Shown: positions 1-9,236, numbered from the stretch's first letter. The stretch is DNA of 64,000 bases from Methanosphaera cuniculi (GCF_003149675.1 NZ_LWMS01000010.1:62001-126000); one strand, 5' to 3'. Made by a program: numbers and translations. Notes: a model not told the origin generated them from the letters alone.

Positions 1-3000
1 AATCATGTTTATTTTATTTTTTGACAATTTTTTAGCTAAACGGAAAAAATCAGGATAAATTGCAGATGCTGATGCATTAACAGTACCATTTTCACGTTTT
101 CCATTATCATTTAATTGGTAAGGTGGGTTTCCTACCACTATATCAAATTTCATATTTTTATCTCCAAATTTTTCTAATACTTCTTGTGCTGTTGAACTTA
201 AATCATTTTTTACCTTATCTACTAAATTATCTACATAAATTAAATTGTTTTCTATCTTTGGATTTTTTTCATATCCATTTAATGTTCTGTATGTTATGGT
301 TTTCGCCATTGGAGTTTTATTTAGTACATAGATATTTTTTTCCAGTATTTCTCTCCATAATTTTTTGTTCCAATCTTTACTATCCACATAAGGATTTTCT
401 TGTTTTTTACGTTTTTTATATAATGTATATGCCATGTATAGTGGATATAATCCTGTCTTTGAGTTAATTTCCAATATTTTTGTATTTGGTTTGAAAACGT
501 CATCAGTTATTTGTTTTTTATTTATATATCGTATTTTGTTATCAGGATCTTTCTCTTGATAAGTTTTATTATAAAAATTATACCCACCTATAGATTCTCC
601 AAGTTGCATGTTTACAACTCGCCATGGTGTTAATACTGTTTCTTTATCTGGATTTCTGAATCCTTGAAACATACTTGTTATTTTATCTATTCGTTCTTCT
701 ATTGGTAATGCATCTGCTGTTTGTGCTGTTCGTCTAATTCGTTTTCCAGCTTCTATAAATATTTCAGCATCATAATATTTTTTAAATTGATTAAATTTTT
801 CTTTAGTTACTCCTTTTGGCATGAATTCATTCCATGATACATCATCAACTATTTGTGTGAAGTTATCTATTGTTACATCATCATTTATTTCCATATCCAT
901 TCCATAAATCATTAAAGGTATTCTGATTGACATTCCCCTAAGTATTGAAATCATGGTTTGTCTTTGTTTTAGTAGTTGTTGTCTTTTATCCAGTGCTTCT
1001 TGTTCTTCTGGTGTTCTTTCTTTTTTAGGTTTTTTATCAGCTTTCATTGCTCTGGAATATTCTTCATCTGTCATCCCTTGATTGTTTATATCTACTTCAT
1101 TTAATTTTTTTCCTTGTTTTGTTTGTCCTAATATTTTCCTCAGATCATTAAATTCATTTATATCAGTACTTGTTAGTTTTAATAGTTGATCACTGTATAT
1201 TGATGTATCATCGAATCCACTTCTCACTGCTTTTTCTGCTTGTAATCTTTTGAGTTGTATCATCATTCTTTCAAAGTTATATTCTTTCATTTTGTTTCCA
1301 TCAATACCTATTATTGGTAGGAAGTTTAGTAGCTTTTTCATTTCTTGTTTTTGCTGTGGACTATTAATTGTTCCTTTCTTTGTGTTTAGTTTAACTGCTT
1401 GTGATATCATTTTTAGTGATCGATCAGGTGCAAAATCAAATACATATGCTTTTTCTTTTTGTCCATTTTTTCCAAGATATGGTGATTGCACCCTAAATAT
1501 TGATTGTAAATAGTTAGTTGCACTATCTGTATTATTTAGTACTAATATTGCTCCCCATTCAGGTATTGTTGTTCCAACAGTTGCTTTTCTTACAGTTAGA
1601 GTAATAGAATATGATTCTTCAGGCTTATCTGTTATTGCTTCTTTTATCTTATCTAAATCATCTTGTGTTTGTCCATCTTTAGATAAGTTTGCTATATTGT
1701 ATTGTTTAAATATAGGATGTTGTTTTAGTATCTTTTCTAGTTCTACTGCTGCTGGTCTATTTGGCATCATCCATAGAGATGATGTATTTCATCACGATAT
1801 TCGCTTGTAAAAGGCATATTAGTATATTCATGATTGTTATTAATATTTGTTATAATATCTAGAAATGATTTAATTTCTTTTTCATATATGAATTCTTTAT
1901 TATCATTTAATCTGAAGAATTCAGCAAAATTGAAGCTTTTATTTTCAATATCTATAAAAGCATTGTTTTTTATCATTTCTGTAAGTTCATAGACATACAT
2001 TTGTATTTGTGGCATGTCACCATATGGATTAGAGTCCCCTTCATGTATTTTATCCCATGATTGTTTAGCTTCTTGTTCGTCAATATAACTCCAAGTAAAC
2101 ATTTTGTCTTCATCATCATATTTATCTAATATATTAAATGGAGTTCCTGATAGTTCTAAAACTTTAGTTTCTTTTCCTATAATTTCATTTTTTACAGCTT
2201 CTGCTAGTTGTGTTTGTGTCCCTTCGTGTGCTTCATCTATTATTACAAAATCCCAATCAATATTAAATACATCATCATTTTTATTAAATCCTTTACCTTG
2301 GTTTACTTTATTAGATCCTCTAAGATCCTGTATGGAAGTAAAATAAATAAATGGCTTATCATATGAAGAATTTAGTACTACTTCCTTTTTTTCACCCCTA
2401 TTTTTAGAACTATACACATAATGATTATCAGGATCTATTTCAAAAATCTTTTTATAATCGTCATACCATCCATCATCTACTATTGGTCTATGGGTAATTA
2501 TTAGTATTTTTGGGACTTGTTCTCGCTTAATTACTTCTAATGCACATAATGTTTTTCCAAATCGCATCTTTGCATACCAAAGCATCTCATTACCATATTT
2601 TTTAAATTTGAATATTTTTCGTGTTTTTTCTATAGCTTCTTCTTGTTCAGGTCTAAAAAGTATCTCTTGTTGTAACTCCTCAACATGTTTTTTATGTATT
2701 CTATATTCTCCTTTTTTAACTGCATCTATTGCATCTATTGCTGTTTCTTCATCTATTTTAAACCATTCAGTGGAACGTCCCATTGTAATTTTAGAATATC
2801 CTGATCTTACTAGTACTTCATGTACTTGGTAATCTCTGAATGCTGTCCAGTTATTATCAACTGCTAATGTAGCATATAATATATTTATTTTAGATGAATG
2901 TTCATATTCTCTGATTCTTTCTTCTGCCATTTTTTTTAAGTAAGGACTATTTGTTTCTAAGTTTGAATCAGGTTTATCAATACTTGTATCTCCTATTTTT

Positions 3001-3101
3001 ACTAATCCTTTAAAATCTTCATCATTAGGTTTTTCAAAAACATATATGAGCTTTCTACCCATAGTATTCTGCATAAATTCAACATTTTTAGCTTCATTCA
3101 T
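1..3101 (-). pseudogene. GIY-YIG nuclease / SF2 helicase / N6-adenine methyltransferase restriction-modification protein, frameshifted, cut by window edge
   Basis: This is a multi-domain restriction-modification protein. The N-terminal piece (1767-3101) opens with a T5orf172-like GIY-YIG domain (KIGDT, a conserved Arg, VHEVL, EWFKI; residues about 15-130). A helicase core follows: Walker A variant MRFGKT near residue 180, IIDEAHEG (DEAH box) and LSGTPFN (motif III). Its frame ends at 1767. The next frame continues without a stop to base 1 with LWMMPNRP, motif V/VI-like GTTIPEW and SIFRVQSP, then a class-gamma adenine methyltransferase: VLTPWRVV, ILEINSKTG (motif I-like) and GNPPYQ (motif IV). 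One missing base near 1770-1785 would join the frames. The stop TGA overlaps an ATG at 1770, so coupled reinitiation could instead make two polypeptides. I chose the ATG at 3101, which has AGGAGG nine bases upstream, over a TTG at 3122. The C-terminus and any specificity domain lie outside the window. Confidence 0.8.
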
Positions 3102-3105
3102 ATAC

Positions 3106-3972
3106 TTATTCCTCCTTATCAATGTATTCCATTTTATTAGTCTCCCAATTCATTATTTTTACACGAATTCCAGGTTTTACTTCCCATTTATCAGTCTCAA
3201 GAATTTCACCAAATAGTGTCATTTGTTTCCCTTTAGTACGTGTTTTAGTCTCACTTAATGGTATTGTTTTAGTTAAACCATCCATCTGGAAAATATTATA
3301 ACTAATAATAATCGCTATCTTTTTAAAATATTCAAAAGCTGGTTTTGTATTCCATTTTGCTTGATAATAGTCACAGTAAGTATATAAAAGGTTTTCACGT
3401 GCTAATAGTAGTGAGTCTCCACTCCATTCAAAACCATAACAAGATTTATATGCTAATTCTACTAAATGTTGCCACTCTAACTTATCATTTACTTCTCCGT
3501 TAATTCGTTTAAGTTTTCTATCTAGAAAACCTTCACGCTCATTAAGTGGTAATTGTTCTCCTGTTATCATATCATATCGTGTTGCAATATATGGAGCTTC
3601 ACCACATGCAACTTCTAACCATTTAACCTTGACATAAATTTCTAATGGGTCATTAACATAATCCTTTTCTGCTTCATCATTTTGTTGTTTAATTATCCAT
3701 GTAGGAGTAAATACTTCTGCTTTACATCTTGTTCGCTCTTTTTGTGTTTCCTTAGATTTATGTGAACGTGGAATAATTTTTTCTCCAATATTAGTATTAA
3801 AAATTTCACGAGTAATCGGATGAATTGCTTTATACTTCTTAGGATTAAAATTTTCATAATTATTATTAGCAAAAATAATGTTCTTTTCATGCTTTTTTGT
3901 TGATTTAGTTCTATCTAAAAGTAATATATCAAGAATTTCAGGGTATTGATCATATATATCTTTAAGTGGCAA
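3106..3972 (-). CDS. restriction system methylase-like subunit (subunit M family)
   Basis: A 288-aa protein resembling small 'restriction endonuclease subunit M' proteins. It shows a motif X-like stretch EVFTPTWII (about residue 88) and a SAM-binding-like motif I, LEVACGEAPYI (about residue 120). No catalytic NPPY motif is visible, so it may bind SAM or DNA without methylating alone, or partner the next protein, which has its own NPPY. NIFQMDGL and TLFGEI lie near the C-terminus. The start is TTG with GGAGAT upstream. The stop lies inside the Shine-Dalgarno of the downstream helicase/methyltransferase gene (gap of 4 bases), so the two are surely cotranscribed. Membership of a restriction system is well supported by context; the exact type (I, IIG or ISP-like) is not. 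Confidence 0.6.
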   Translation of the reverse strand: MPLKDIYDQYPEILDILLLDRTKSTKKHEKNIIFANNNYENFNPKKYKAIHPITREIFNTNIGEKIIPRSHKSKETQKERTRCKAEVFTPTWIIKQQNDEAEKDYVNDPLEIYVKVKWLEVACGEAPYIATRYDMITGEQLPLNEREGFLDRKLKRINGEVNDKLEWQHLVELAYKSCYGFEWSGDSLLLARENLLYTYCDYYQAKWNTKPAFEYFKKIAIIISYNIFQMDGLTKTIPLSETKTRTKGKQMTLFGEILETDKWEVKPGIRVKIMNWETNKMEYIDKEE

Positions 3973-4318
3973 TATTTATATCTCCAATTGTTAATTTCAA
4001 TTAATATTTTTTTTATATTCTAAAATTATCTAAGATTTAAAAGGTTTTTATTAATAATATTTTTTTAAATAATTATTATATAAATAATAGTACAAGTATA
4101 TGAAATTTATCTAATTAAAAAAAATATAGTTCTCAATAAAAAATAATGTGGAGTAATTCAGATTAGATTATAAAAATATAATGAGACTTTCATAAAATAA
4201 TAAGTTAGATTAAGACTTTATGGATATTTTAAATGTTGTAAAATAAATGATTAATATTTTTTAAAAAGTAGTGTTAAATTAAAAAAAAGTGTTAAAAAAA
4301 AAGATAATATGGTGTTTT

Positions 4319-4450
4319 TTATGTTCTTTGTTTAACTTGATATATTGGGTGTGTTTCATAAATATGTAGGTATATTAATAGTAAAGCCATTATTGGAAGC
4401 ATGCATATATCAAGTATTGTTTTTCCTATTTTTTTAATTATTTTGTTCAT
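4319..4450 (-). CDS. 43-aa small membrane-type peptide, unknown
   Basis: The ATG at 4450 is preceded by a perfect AGGAGG. The predicted peptide starts MNKIIKKIGKTILDIC, has one hydrophobic segment (MLPIMALLLIYLHIY, about residues 17-31) and ends in a short polar tail. The first 15 residues resemble the neighbouring 27-aa ORF (IKKIGKTI followed by L/I-DI), which suggests a duplicated micro-gene. A CsoR-operator-like palindrome lies about 115 bases upstream at 4567-4584. No known family is recognised. The strong ribosome binding site and paralogy argue that it is translated; its length makes this uncertain. Confidence 0.45.
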   Translation of the reverse strand: MNKIIKKIGKTILDICMLPIMALLLIYLHIYETHPIYQVKQRT

Positions 4451-4565
4451 TTTACATTCCTCCTAATTGGATTTGTATGGAAGTTTTTTTTTAATTTTTA
4501 TATATCAGGTGATTTTTATCATCAGTTTATTTTTTTTAAATGGTTGGATTAACATTAGATTATAC

Positions 4566-4649
4566 TTATACCCGTAATGGTATATTTTCTTGGCTAAAAA
4601 TATCGATAATTGTTTTTCCAATCTTTTTAATTTTTTGATATATACTCAT
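4566..4649 (-). CDS. 27-aa small basic peptide, paralogue of the adjacent micro-ORF
   Basis: The ATG at 4649 has GAGGAG upstream at normal spacing. The peptide begins MSIYQKIKKIGKTIIDIF and ends in NIPLRV. It shares the amphipathic, Lys-rich IKKIGKTI core with the 43-aa ORF downstream but stops before a membrane segment; its last codons lie against the palindrome at 4567-4584. Another palindrome (4747-4758) lies about 100 bases upstream. It may be a truncated copy of its neighbour. Function unknown. Confidence 0.4.
   Translation of the reverse strand: MSIYQKIKKIGKTIIDIFSQENIPLRV
4567..4584. promoter_or_regulatory. CsoR/RcnR-type operator-like palindrome A
   Basis: Perfect inverted repeat TATACC-N6-GGTATA. 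CsoR/RcnR/FrmR-family repressors typically bind short C- or G-tract palindromes flanked by AT, and a gene of that family lies 600 bases away. On the minus strand it is followed by AAGTATAAT and leads to the 43-aa ORF. Binding is inferred. Confidence 0.5.
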
Positions 4650-4745
4650 TTTTTTCTCCTCTTTGTATTTTGTTAAAGTGTTAAGTATTTTTTTAATGTT
4701 TATTTACTTTTTTTAAATGGTTAGATTGAATTTGAATTATACTTG

Positions 4746-4760
4746 AACCCGTAGGGGTAT
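4746..4760. promoter_or_regulatory. CsoR/RcnR-type operator-like palindrome B
   Basis: AACCCGTAGGGGTAT, with ACCC/GGGT half-sites four bases apart. The minus-strand context (AAGTATAAT, then an AACCATTTAAAA block) matches palindrome A, so operator and leader were duplicated together. It precedes the 27-aa ORF on the minus strand and a 12-codon ORF on the plus strand. Confidence 0.45.
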
Positions 4761-4821
4761 AATATTTTTAATAAAAAAAATATTATTAAAATAACTATTA
4801 AATCAAGTTTTGGAGGTTTTT

Positions 4822-4860
4822 ATGATTTTTTATGGTTATTTTATTTATTCCTTACTATAA
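4822..4860 (+). CDS. possible 12-aa hydrophobic micro-ORF
   Basis: GGAGG at 4812-4816 is five bases before ATG; the ORF encodes MIFYGYFIYSLL and stops. The perfect Shine-Dalgarno in otherwise featureless sequence, downstream of palindrome B, is the only support. It may be chance or a leader peptide. Confidence 0.2.
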   Translation: MIFYGYFIYSLL

Positions 4861-5017
4861 AAGGATTAAAATTTTTTTAAATTTATTATGTCTAGTTTTT
4901 AGTTTTTTTTAATATTTTTTTGTATTAAATTTAATTTTCTTTGAATTATATCATATATAGCTTTTTTGTCTATTCATCTATTTTTTATGAATAGTATTAT
5001 ATCCAGTGAACTATACG

Positions 5018-5035
5018 TATACCCCTTTAGGTATA
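5018..5035. promoter_or_regulatory. CsoR/RcnR-type operator-like palindrome C
   Basis: TATACC-N6-GGTATA, with the same arms and spacing as palindrome A. It lies about 120 bases beyond the 3' end of the csoR-type gene. No ORF was found immediately downstream on either strand, so its target is unclear. Confidence 0.5.
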
Positions 5036-5154
5036 ATACATAATTTAAAGTTATTAGTATATAAAGGTAACTAATCTAAAAACCCCTAAAATAAAGTAAA
5101 TTTAAAAACAATACAAGAAAAAAAGAAAAAATAAAAAAAATGAAGAATTACTAA

Positions 5155-5427
5155 CTAAATTCTTGAATAATAATCAATTATTTTAGATAAATCCTTGATA
5201 GCTTCACTACTATCTCCTTTATCAATAGCATCTTTAACACAATGATTCATATGACCTTCAAGAATAATACTACTAACCTTAGTAAGAGCAGATTTAGCAG
5301 CATTAACTTGCATTAAAATATCTTCACAAGGAATATCCTCTTCAATCATACGATCAATAGCAGCAACTTGTCCTTCAATTTTTCTAAGACGTCTATGTAA
5401 ATTATCTGAATCCATACACTGTTTCAC
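5155..5427 (-). CDS. CsoR/RcnR-family metal-sensing transcriptional repressor
   Basis: A 90-aa all-helical DUF156 protein. The family pattern LHRRLRKIEGQV is present near the N-terminus. The metal-site residues fall at Cys34, His59 and Cys63, with the 25- and 4-residue spacings of the C-H-C fingerprint of CsoR (Cu(I)) and InrS (Ni(II)), not the C-H-H of RcnR. An extra Cys4 might contribute. These proteins are tetramers or dimers that release DNA on binding metal. The start is GTG with GGAGG nine bases upstream. No palindrome is seen in its own upstream region, but three lie downstream and one before cbiM, suggesting it controls those. The metal (copper, nickel or cobalt) cannot be decided from sequence. 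Confidence 0.9.
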   Translation of the reverse strand: MKQCMDSDNLHRRLRKIEGQVAAIDRMIEEDIPCEDILMQVNAAKSALTKVSSIILEGHMNHCVKDAIDKGDSSEAIKDLSKIIDYYSRI

Positions 5428-5531
5428 TGAATCAAACCTCCATAATTTTGAAAAAATATATGATAAAAATTCTTAAAAACCATATTTTTTTTATTATTTA
5501 AAAATAAAAAAAAGAGGAAAAAAAATAGAAT

Positions 5532-6227
5532 CTATATAAGATCTTCACGATCAATCTCTTTAATACCTGACGGGCTTCCAACAATAACTTTATCAACAAG
5601 ATCTGTGAAAATACCATTTTCAAGAACACCAGGCAGAATATTTAATTCTTTTTCAAGCTTTTGAGGATTTCTAATTTTCTCAAACTTAGTATCAAGAATA
5701 AAATTACCATTATCAGTTATTACAGGACCATCTTTTTGAACACCCATTCTAAGTTCAGGTTTACCTCCCATATCAATTAAACTTTTTTTAACAACACGTA
5801 AAGCTTCAGGAATTATTTCAACCGGAACTGGGAATTCACCAAGATCACGTACCATCTTACTATCATCTACAATAACAACAAATTCCTTAGCAGAACTATC
5901 AACTAATTTTTCAAGAGTATGAGCTGCTCCTCCACCTTTAATTAAGTCAAGATTCTGGTTAACTTCATCAGCTCCATCAACAGCAATATCAATATCATAC
6001 TCATCAAGAGTAGTTGTATTAATACCAGCTTCACGTGCTATGATTAATGATTGATATGATGTTGGAATACCAAGAATATTTAAATCTTCATTTTTAATAC
6101 GTTCACCTAAATGTCTTATAAAGTAGTGTGTTGTTGAACCTGTTCCAAGACCAACAATTTGTCCATCTTTAATTAAATCTGCAGCTTTTTTACCTACATT
6201 ATCTTTTAATATATTTTTATTTGACAT
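5532..6227 (-). CDS. rpiA: ribose-5-phosphate isomerase A
   Basis: A 231-aa enzyme that interconverts ribose 5-phosphate and ribulose 5-phosphate, used by methanogens to supply ribose for nucleotides. RpiA motifs are visible: GLGTGSTTHYFI (phosphate loop, about residue 26), VDGADEV (catalytic Asp region) and KGGGAAHTLEK (catalytic Glu and Lys region), with GSPSGIKEI near the C-terminus. The length is typical. ATG is preceded by AGAGGA. It lies in a same-strand row with the UPF0179 and egsA genes upstream (131- and 55-bp gaps), possibly cotranscribed. Confidence 0.95.
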   Translation of the reverse strand: MSNKNILKDNVGKKAADLIKDGQIVGLGTGSTTHYFIRHLGERIKNEDLNILGIPTSYQSLIIAREAGINTTTLDEYDIDIAVDGADEVNQNLDLIKGGGAAHTLEKLVDSSAKEFVVIVDDSKMVRDLGEFPVPVEIIPEALRVVKKSLIDMGGKPELRMGVQKDGPVITDNGNFILDTKFEKIRNPQKLEKELNILPGVLENGIFTDLVDKVIVGSPSGIKEIDREDLI

Positions 6228-6358
6228 AAAATCATAATCCTCTTTTTAATTTTATTTTTTTTTACTTTTTAATTTATAGATATTATTTATATAATAAATC
6301 CTTTTTATTATTTACAATTTAGAGAAAAAAAATAATTTTTCCCCTTTTTATAATTTTT

Positions 6359-6781
6359 TTAATGATTTAAAATTACTTCAGTTAAATCATAATTATTTTT
6401 ACATGAAAGTTTAGGACCAATTTCCTCAATTTTACATGTGTCATCATCATAAAGTCCTTCAGGATGACATATATCATAATTTTCACATTCTTCTTCACAT
6501 TCTTCAGTTCTGAAGATAATTGTTGATCCATGATATGCTTTTCTTGTTTCAATAGCAGCACGTATTGTTGCAGGTTTAACTTCTATTGTTTGAACACGTC
6601 CATCTTTATGTACAGGACATTTATGAGTTACTTTCTTAACTTCAGTAATTTCATATTTACGACCCTTTTCAAGGTTTAAACAAGTATTGCTAAATCTACA
6701 GGATTCACATTTTTTTGCTCCTCCATTAAATGTGAAAACAAGACCTTTTTTTGCTAAATTTGTACCTATTAAAGTTATCAT
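6359..6781 (-). CDS. UPF0179 family cysteine-rich protein
   Basis: A 140-aa protein of the archaeal UPF0179 family, function unknown. It has ten or more cysteines in patterns suggesting metal or Fe-S binding: CESCRFSNTC near residue 24, KCPVH near 55 and a C-terminal group including CEEECENYDIC. AAAGGAG precedes the ATG. It sits between egsA and rpiA on the same strand. The family assignment rests on the N-terminal ITLIGTNLAKKG pattern and the cysteine layout. Confidence 0.8.
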   Translation of the reverse strand: MITLIGTNLAKKGLVFTFNGGAKKCESCRFSNTCLNLEKGRKYEITEVKKVTHKCPVHKDGRVQTIEVKPATIRAAIETRKAYHGSTIIFRTEECEEECENYDICHPEGLYDDDTCKIEEIGPKLSCKNNYDLTEVILNH

Positions 6782-6836
6782 ATTCTCTTATTACTCCTTT
6801 AAAAAATAATCTAAAAAATAAATTTTATTTTATATA

Positions 6837-7880
6837 TTATATTACTTTTGTTTTTGTTGCAATATTTTGAGCAGCTTCATATGTTAAGCCACGATCACCT
6901 AGTATTGTGTAACGTTCATGTCTTATTGTATGTGCTTTAAGTAGTGCTTGAATAATATATTCATCATCAATACCAAGTTCTTTTGCATTTACTGGTGCAT
7001 TAACCTTAATTAGTGCATCACGAACACATCTCCAGTCTCCACCTTGAAGATACATCATCATAATTGTACCTACACCACATTGTTCTCCATGAAGTGCAGG
7101 ATGTGGTGCTATAATATCAAGAGCATGACTAAATTTATGCTCAGATCCACTTGCAGGACGACTATTACCTGCAATACTAATAGCAATACCACTACTAATT
7201 AATGCTTTAACAACAACCTCAGCACTTACACAATTACCAAGTCTTATAACATCAGCTTGATCCATCAAAGTATGTGCTGTTAGTGTGGCTAGTGCTGCTG
7301 CTGAGTCACTGAAAGGATCATTTATAAGTTTATTTGCAAGCTTCCAATCTTCTACTGCTGTAAGATTTGATATAATATCAGCATATCCTGAAGCTAAAAA
7401 TCTGTATGGTGCTTGTGATATAATCTCACTATCTGCAATTAATGCAAATGGTGCATCAACTTCTAATGATACAGAGCCATCCTTATTTTTAATAGATGCA
7501 CGTGGTGATACTATACCATCATGAGCTGCTGTTGTTGGAACACTTATAAGTGGAATTTTATTATTTGTTGCAGCCATCTTTGATACATCAATAACACGTC
7601 CTCCACCAATACCAAATATAGCATTACTATCTTTAGATTCCTCTATTACTTTATCTACTGTATCTTGTGTACCTTCTTTAATTATGATTTCATTGACATT
7701 ATATCCTTTATCAACAAGTAAGTCTAATACATAGTCTGCTGCAATCTTTTTTGTTGTAGGTCCTGTTACTATTGTAATATTATCAGGAATAAGTAGTTTT
7801 TCACATAAGTTTGGTATTTCATTAAGAACACCTTTTCCTGTGTGTATTTCACGAGGAAGCTGAACATTTCTAAAATCCAT
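6837..7880 (-). CDS. egsA: sn-glycerol-1-phosphate dehydrogenase
   Basis: A 347-aa enzyme that reduces dihydroxyacetone phosphate to sn-glycerol 1-phosphate, giving the stereochemistry of archaeal membrane lipids. The NAD(P) region GIGGGRVIDVSK (about residue 92), PTTAAHDGIVSPRAS, and zinc ligands in the GSEHKFSHALD and ALHGEQCG segments are present. The length is typical. GGAGG lies a little over ten bases before the ATG. It marks the genome as archaeal and heads the egsA-UPF0179-rpiA row. Confidence 0.95.
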   Translation of the reverse strand: MDFRNVQLPREIHTGKGVLNEIPNLCEKLLIPDNITIVTGPTTKKIAADYVLDLLVDKGYNVNEIIIKEGTQDTVDKVIEESKDSNAIFGIGGGRVIDVSKMAATNNKIPLISVPTTAAHDGIVSPRASIKNKDGSVSLEVDAPFALIADSEIISQAPYRFLASGYADIISNLTAVEDWKLANKLINDPFSDSAAALATLTAHTLMDQADVIRLGNCVSAEVVVKALISSGIAISIAGNSRPASGSEHKFSHALDIIAPHPALHGEQCGVGTIMMMYLQGGDWRCVRDALIKVNAPVNAKELGIDDEYIIQALLKAHTIRHERYTILGDRGLTYEAAQNIATKTKVI

Positions 7881-8495
7881 TTTATAAACAAATCCTCCAT
7901 TAAAAAAATTTTATATTATTATTATATTATTCAAGAATTTCTTTTTTTTTAATAATTCATTGTATTAATATATGTTTATTATTTTTAATTAAAAATTTTT
8001 ATAATTATTTAGTTTTATTATTGAAAAAATATCTCTTTTTTTTGTATTTTTAAACTTAACTTTCAGAATTGTTTATTATTTTTTTAAAATTAGTATGATT
8101 AATTGGATTTTTTTAGATTAAGTTATTATAAAAATACATTTAAATTGTTTAAAAAAAAAAGTTATAATACTATTTAATCTTTTATTAGTTTTTAAATATA
8201 TAGTTATTTAACTATAAAATTAGGTTATACTAAAAATTTGAATTTTATACTCAAAAAAATAAGAAAAAGCGATGAAAAATTAAAGCAACCTAGAAAAAAA
8301 AGTAATTGCAATATTTTTAATAAAAAAAAATTCAAAAGTTCTTATTAATTATAAACTACATTTAAATACTTAAACCTATAATACTTTGAAGTAGAGAAGT
8401 AAAGCTAAAGCAAATATATTTTTAACACAAAAAAAAGAAAATATAAATCTTAAGTTTTGCTTATTTTTCTTTAATTAATTATGGAGATTTTAAAA
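7881..8495. other. A+T-rich spacer with divergent promoters
   Basis: No ORF. A TATA-like TTTAAATA at 8361-8368 could serve the aquaporin gene, giving a leader of about 100 bases. The remainder is low-complexity A/T sequence serving as the egsA promoter region. No repeat or RNA structure stood out. Confidence 0.5.
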
Positions 8496-9236
8496 ATGAC
8501 TGAAATGAAAAAGATACTTGCAGAAATCATTGGTACATTTGTTCTTGTATTTTTTGGTACAGCATCTGTAGTACTAACATTATTCATCAATAATGGACCA
8601 GCTGGTCAAACATACGCAAGTATATATAATATAGGTATAACTATGCCAGATTGGATCGGAATCGGTCTAGCATTTGGTCTAGCTTTAGCAGTAGTAATTT
8701 ATGCTTTTGGTTCTATATCAGGAGCACACTTCAACCCAGCAGTAACAATAGCACTTTGGGCAGGAAAAAAATTCCCTGGCCGTGACGTAATACCTTATGT
8801 AATTGCTCAATTCATAGGAGCATTAATTGCATCCGCAGCACTTCTTGCAATATCAGGACCTGCAGCATCAACAATAGGTGCACTTGGAGGAGTAGGACCA
8901 TTTGGAGACATCAGTATGGTCGGATTATTCATTGCAGAGTTCCTAGGTACATTCTTACTTATGTATGTAATTATGGTAACAGCTGTAAATGAAAGATCAA
9001 CAGCAGCAGATGCTGCACTATCCATTGGTTTCGTACTTGCAGGTATAGTAATCGCACTTGGTAACTTCTCAGGTTGTGGAGTTAACCCAGCACGTGCATT
9101 CTCACCAATGTTACTCAATTTCTTTGTAAGTGGAGCAAACGCATTTATCTACTACCCAATATACTTCATTGCACCAATTATAGGAGCAATAGTAGCAGTA
9201 TACATGTATGACTACTTCCATGAAGATAAAAACTAG
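8496..9236 (+). CDS. aqpM: aquaporin (MIP family, AqpM-like)
   Basis: A membrane channel of 246 aa for water, possibly also glycerol or small solutes. It has six hydrophobic segments and the two pore loops HFNPAVT and GVNPARAFS, both with intact NPA boxes; the Arg after the second NPA is the filter Arg. Length and order match the archaeal AqpM group. I start at ATG 8496 because GGAG at 8483-8486 is nine bases upstream; an in-frame ATG at 8481 overlaps that site and is unlikely. Monocistronic; a poly-T run follows after about 85 bases. Confidence 0.92.
   Translation: MTEMKKILAEIIGTFVLVFFGTASVVLTLFINNGPAGQTYASIYNIGITMPDWIGIGLAFGLALAVVIYAFGSISGAHFNPAVTIALWAGKKFPGRDVIPYVIAQFIGALIASAALLAISGPAASTIGALGGVGPFGDISMVGLFIAEFLGTFLLMYVIMVTAVNERSTAADAALSIGFVLAGIVIALGNFSGCGVNPARAFSPMLLNFFVSGANAFIYYPIYFIAPIIGAIVAVYMYDYFHEDKN

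Larger units (their letters stand above)
3973..5154. other. 1.2-kb A+T-rich spacer with palindromes and micro-ORFs
   Basis: No ORF of ordinary size. It holds two short minus-strand ORFs with good ribosome binding sites (4319-4450 and 4566-4649), a 12-codon plus-strand ORF behind GGAGG (4822-4860), and three CsoR-operator-like palindromes (annotated separately). The two palindromes at 4567 and 4747 lie in duplicated blocks that share a T-run, AAATGGTT, GATT and a TATA-like ATTATACTT element. The stretch 3973-4318 shows nothing else. Confidence 0.6.

Noticed and set aside
123-467. 114-codon plus-strand ORF
   Set aside because: Lies opposite the methyltransferase part of the R-M gene, whose frame is supported by GNPPYQ.
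3973-5154. Replication origin
   Set aside because: No origin-recognition-box repeats and no orc1/cdc6 gene nearby.
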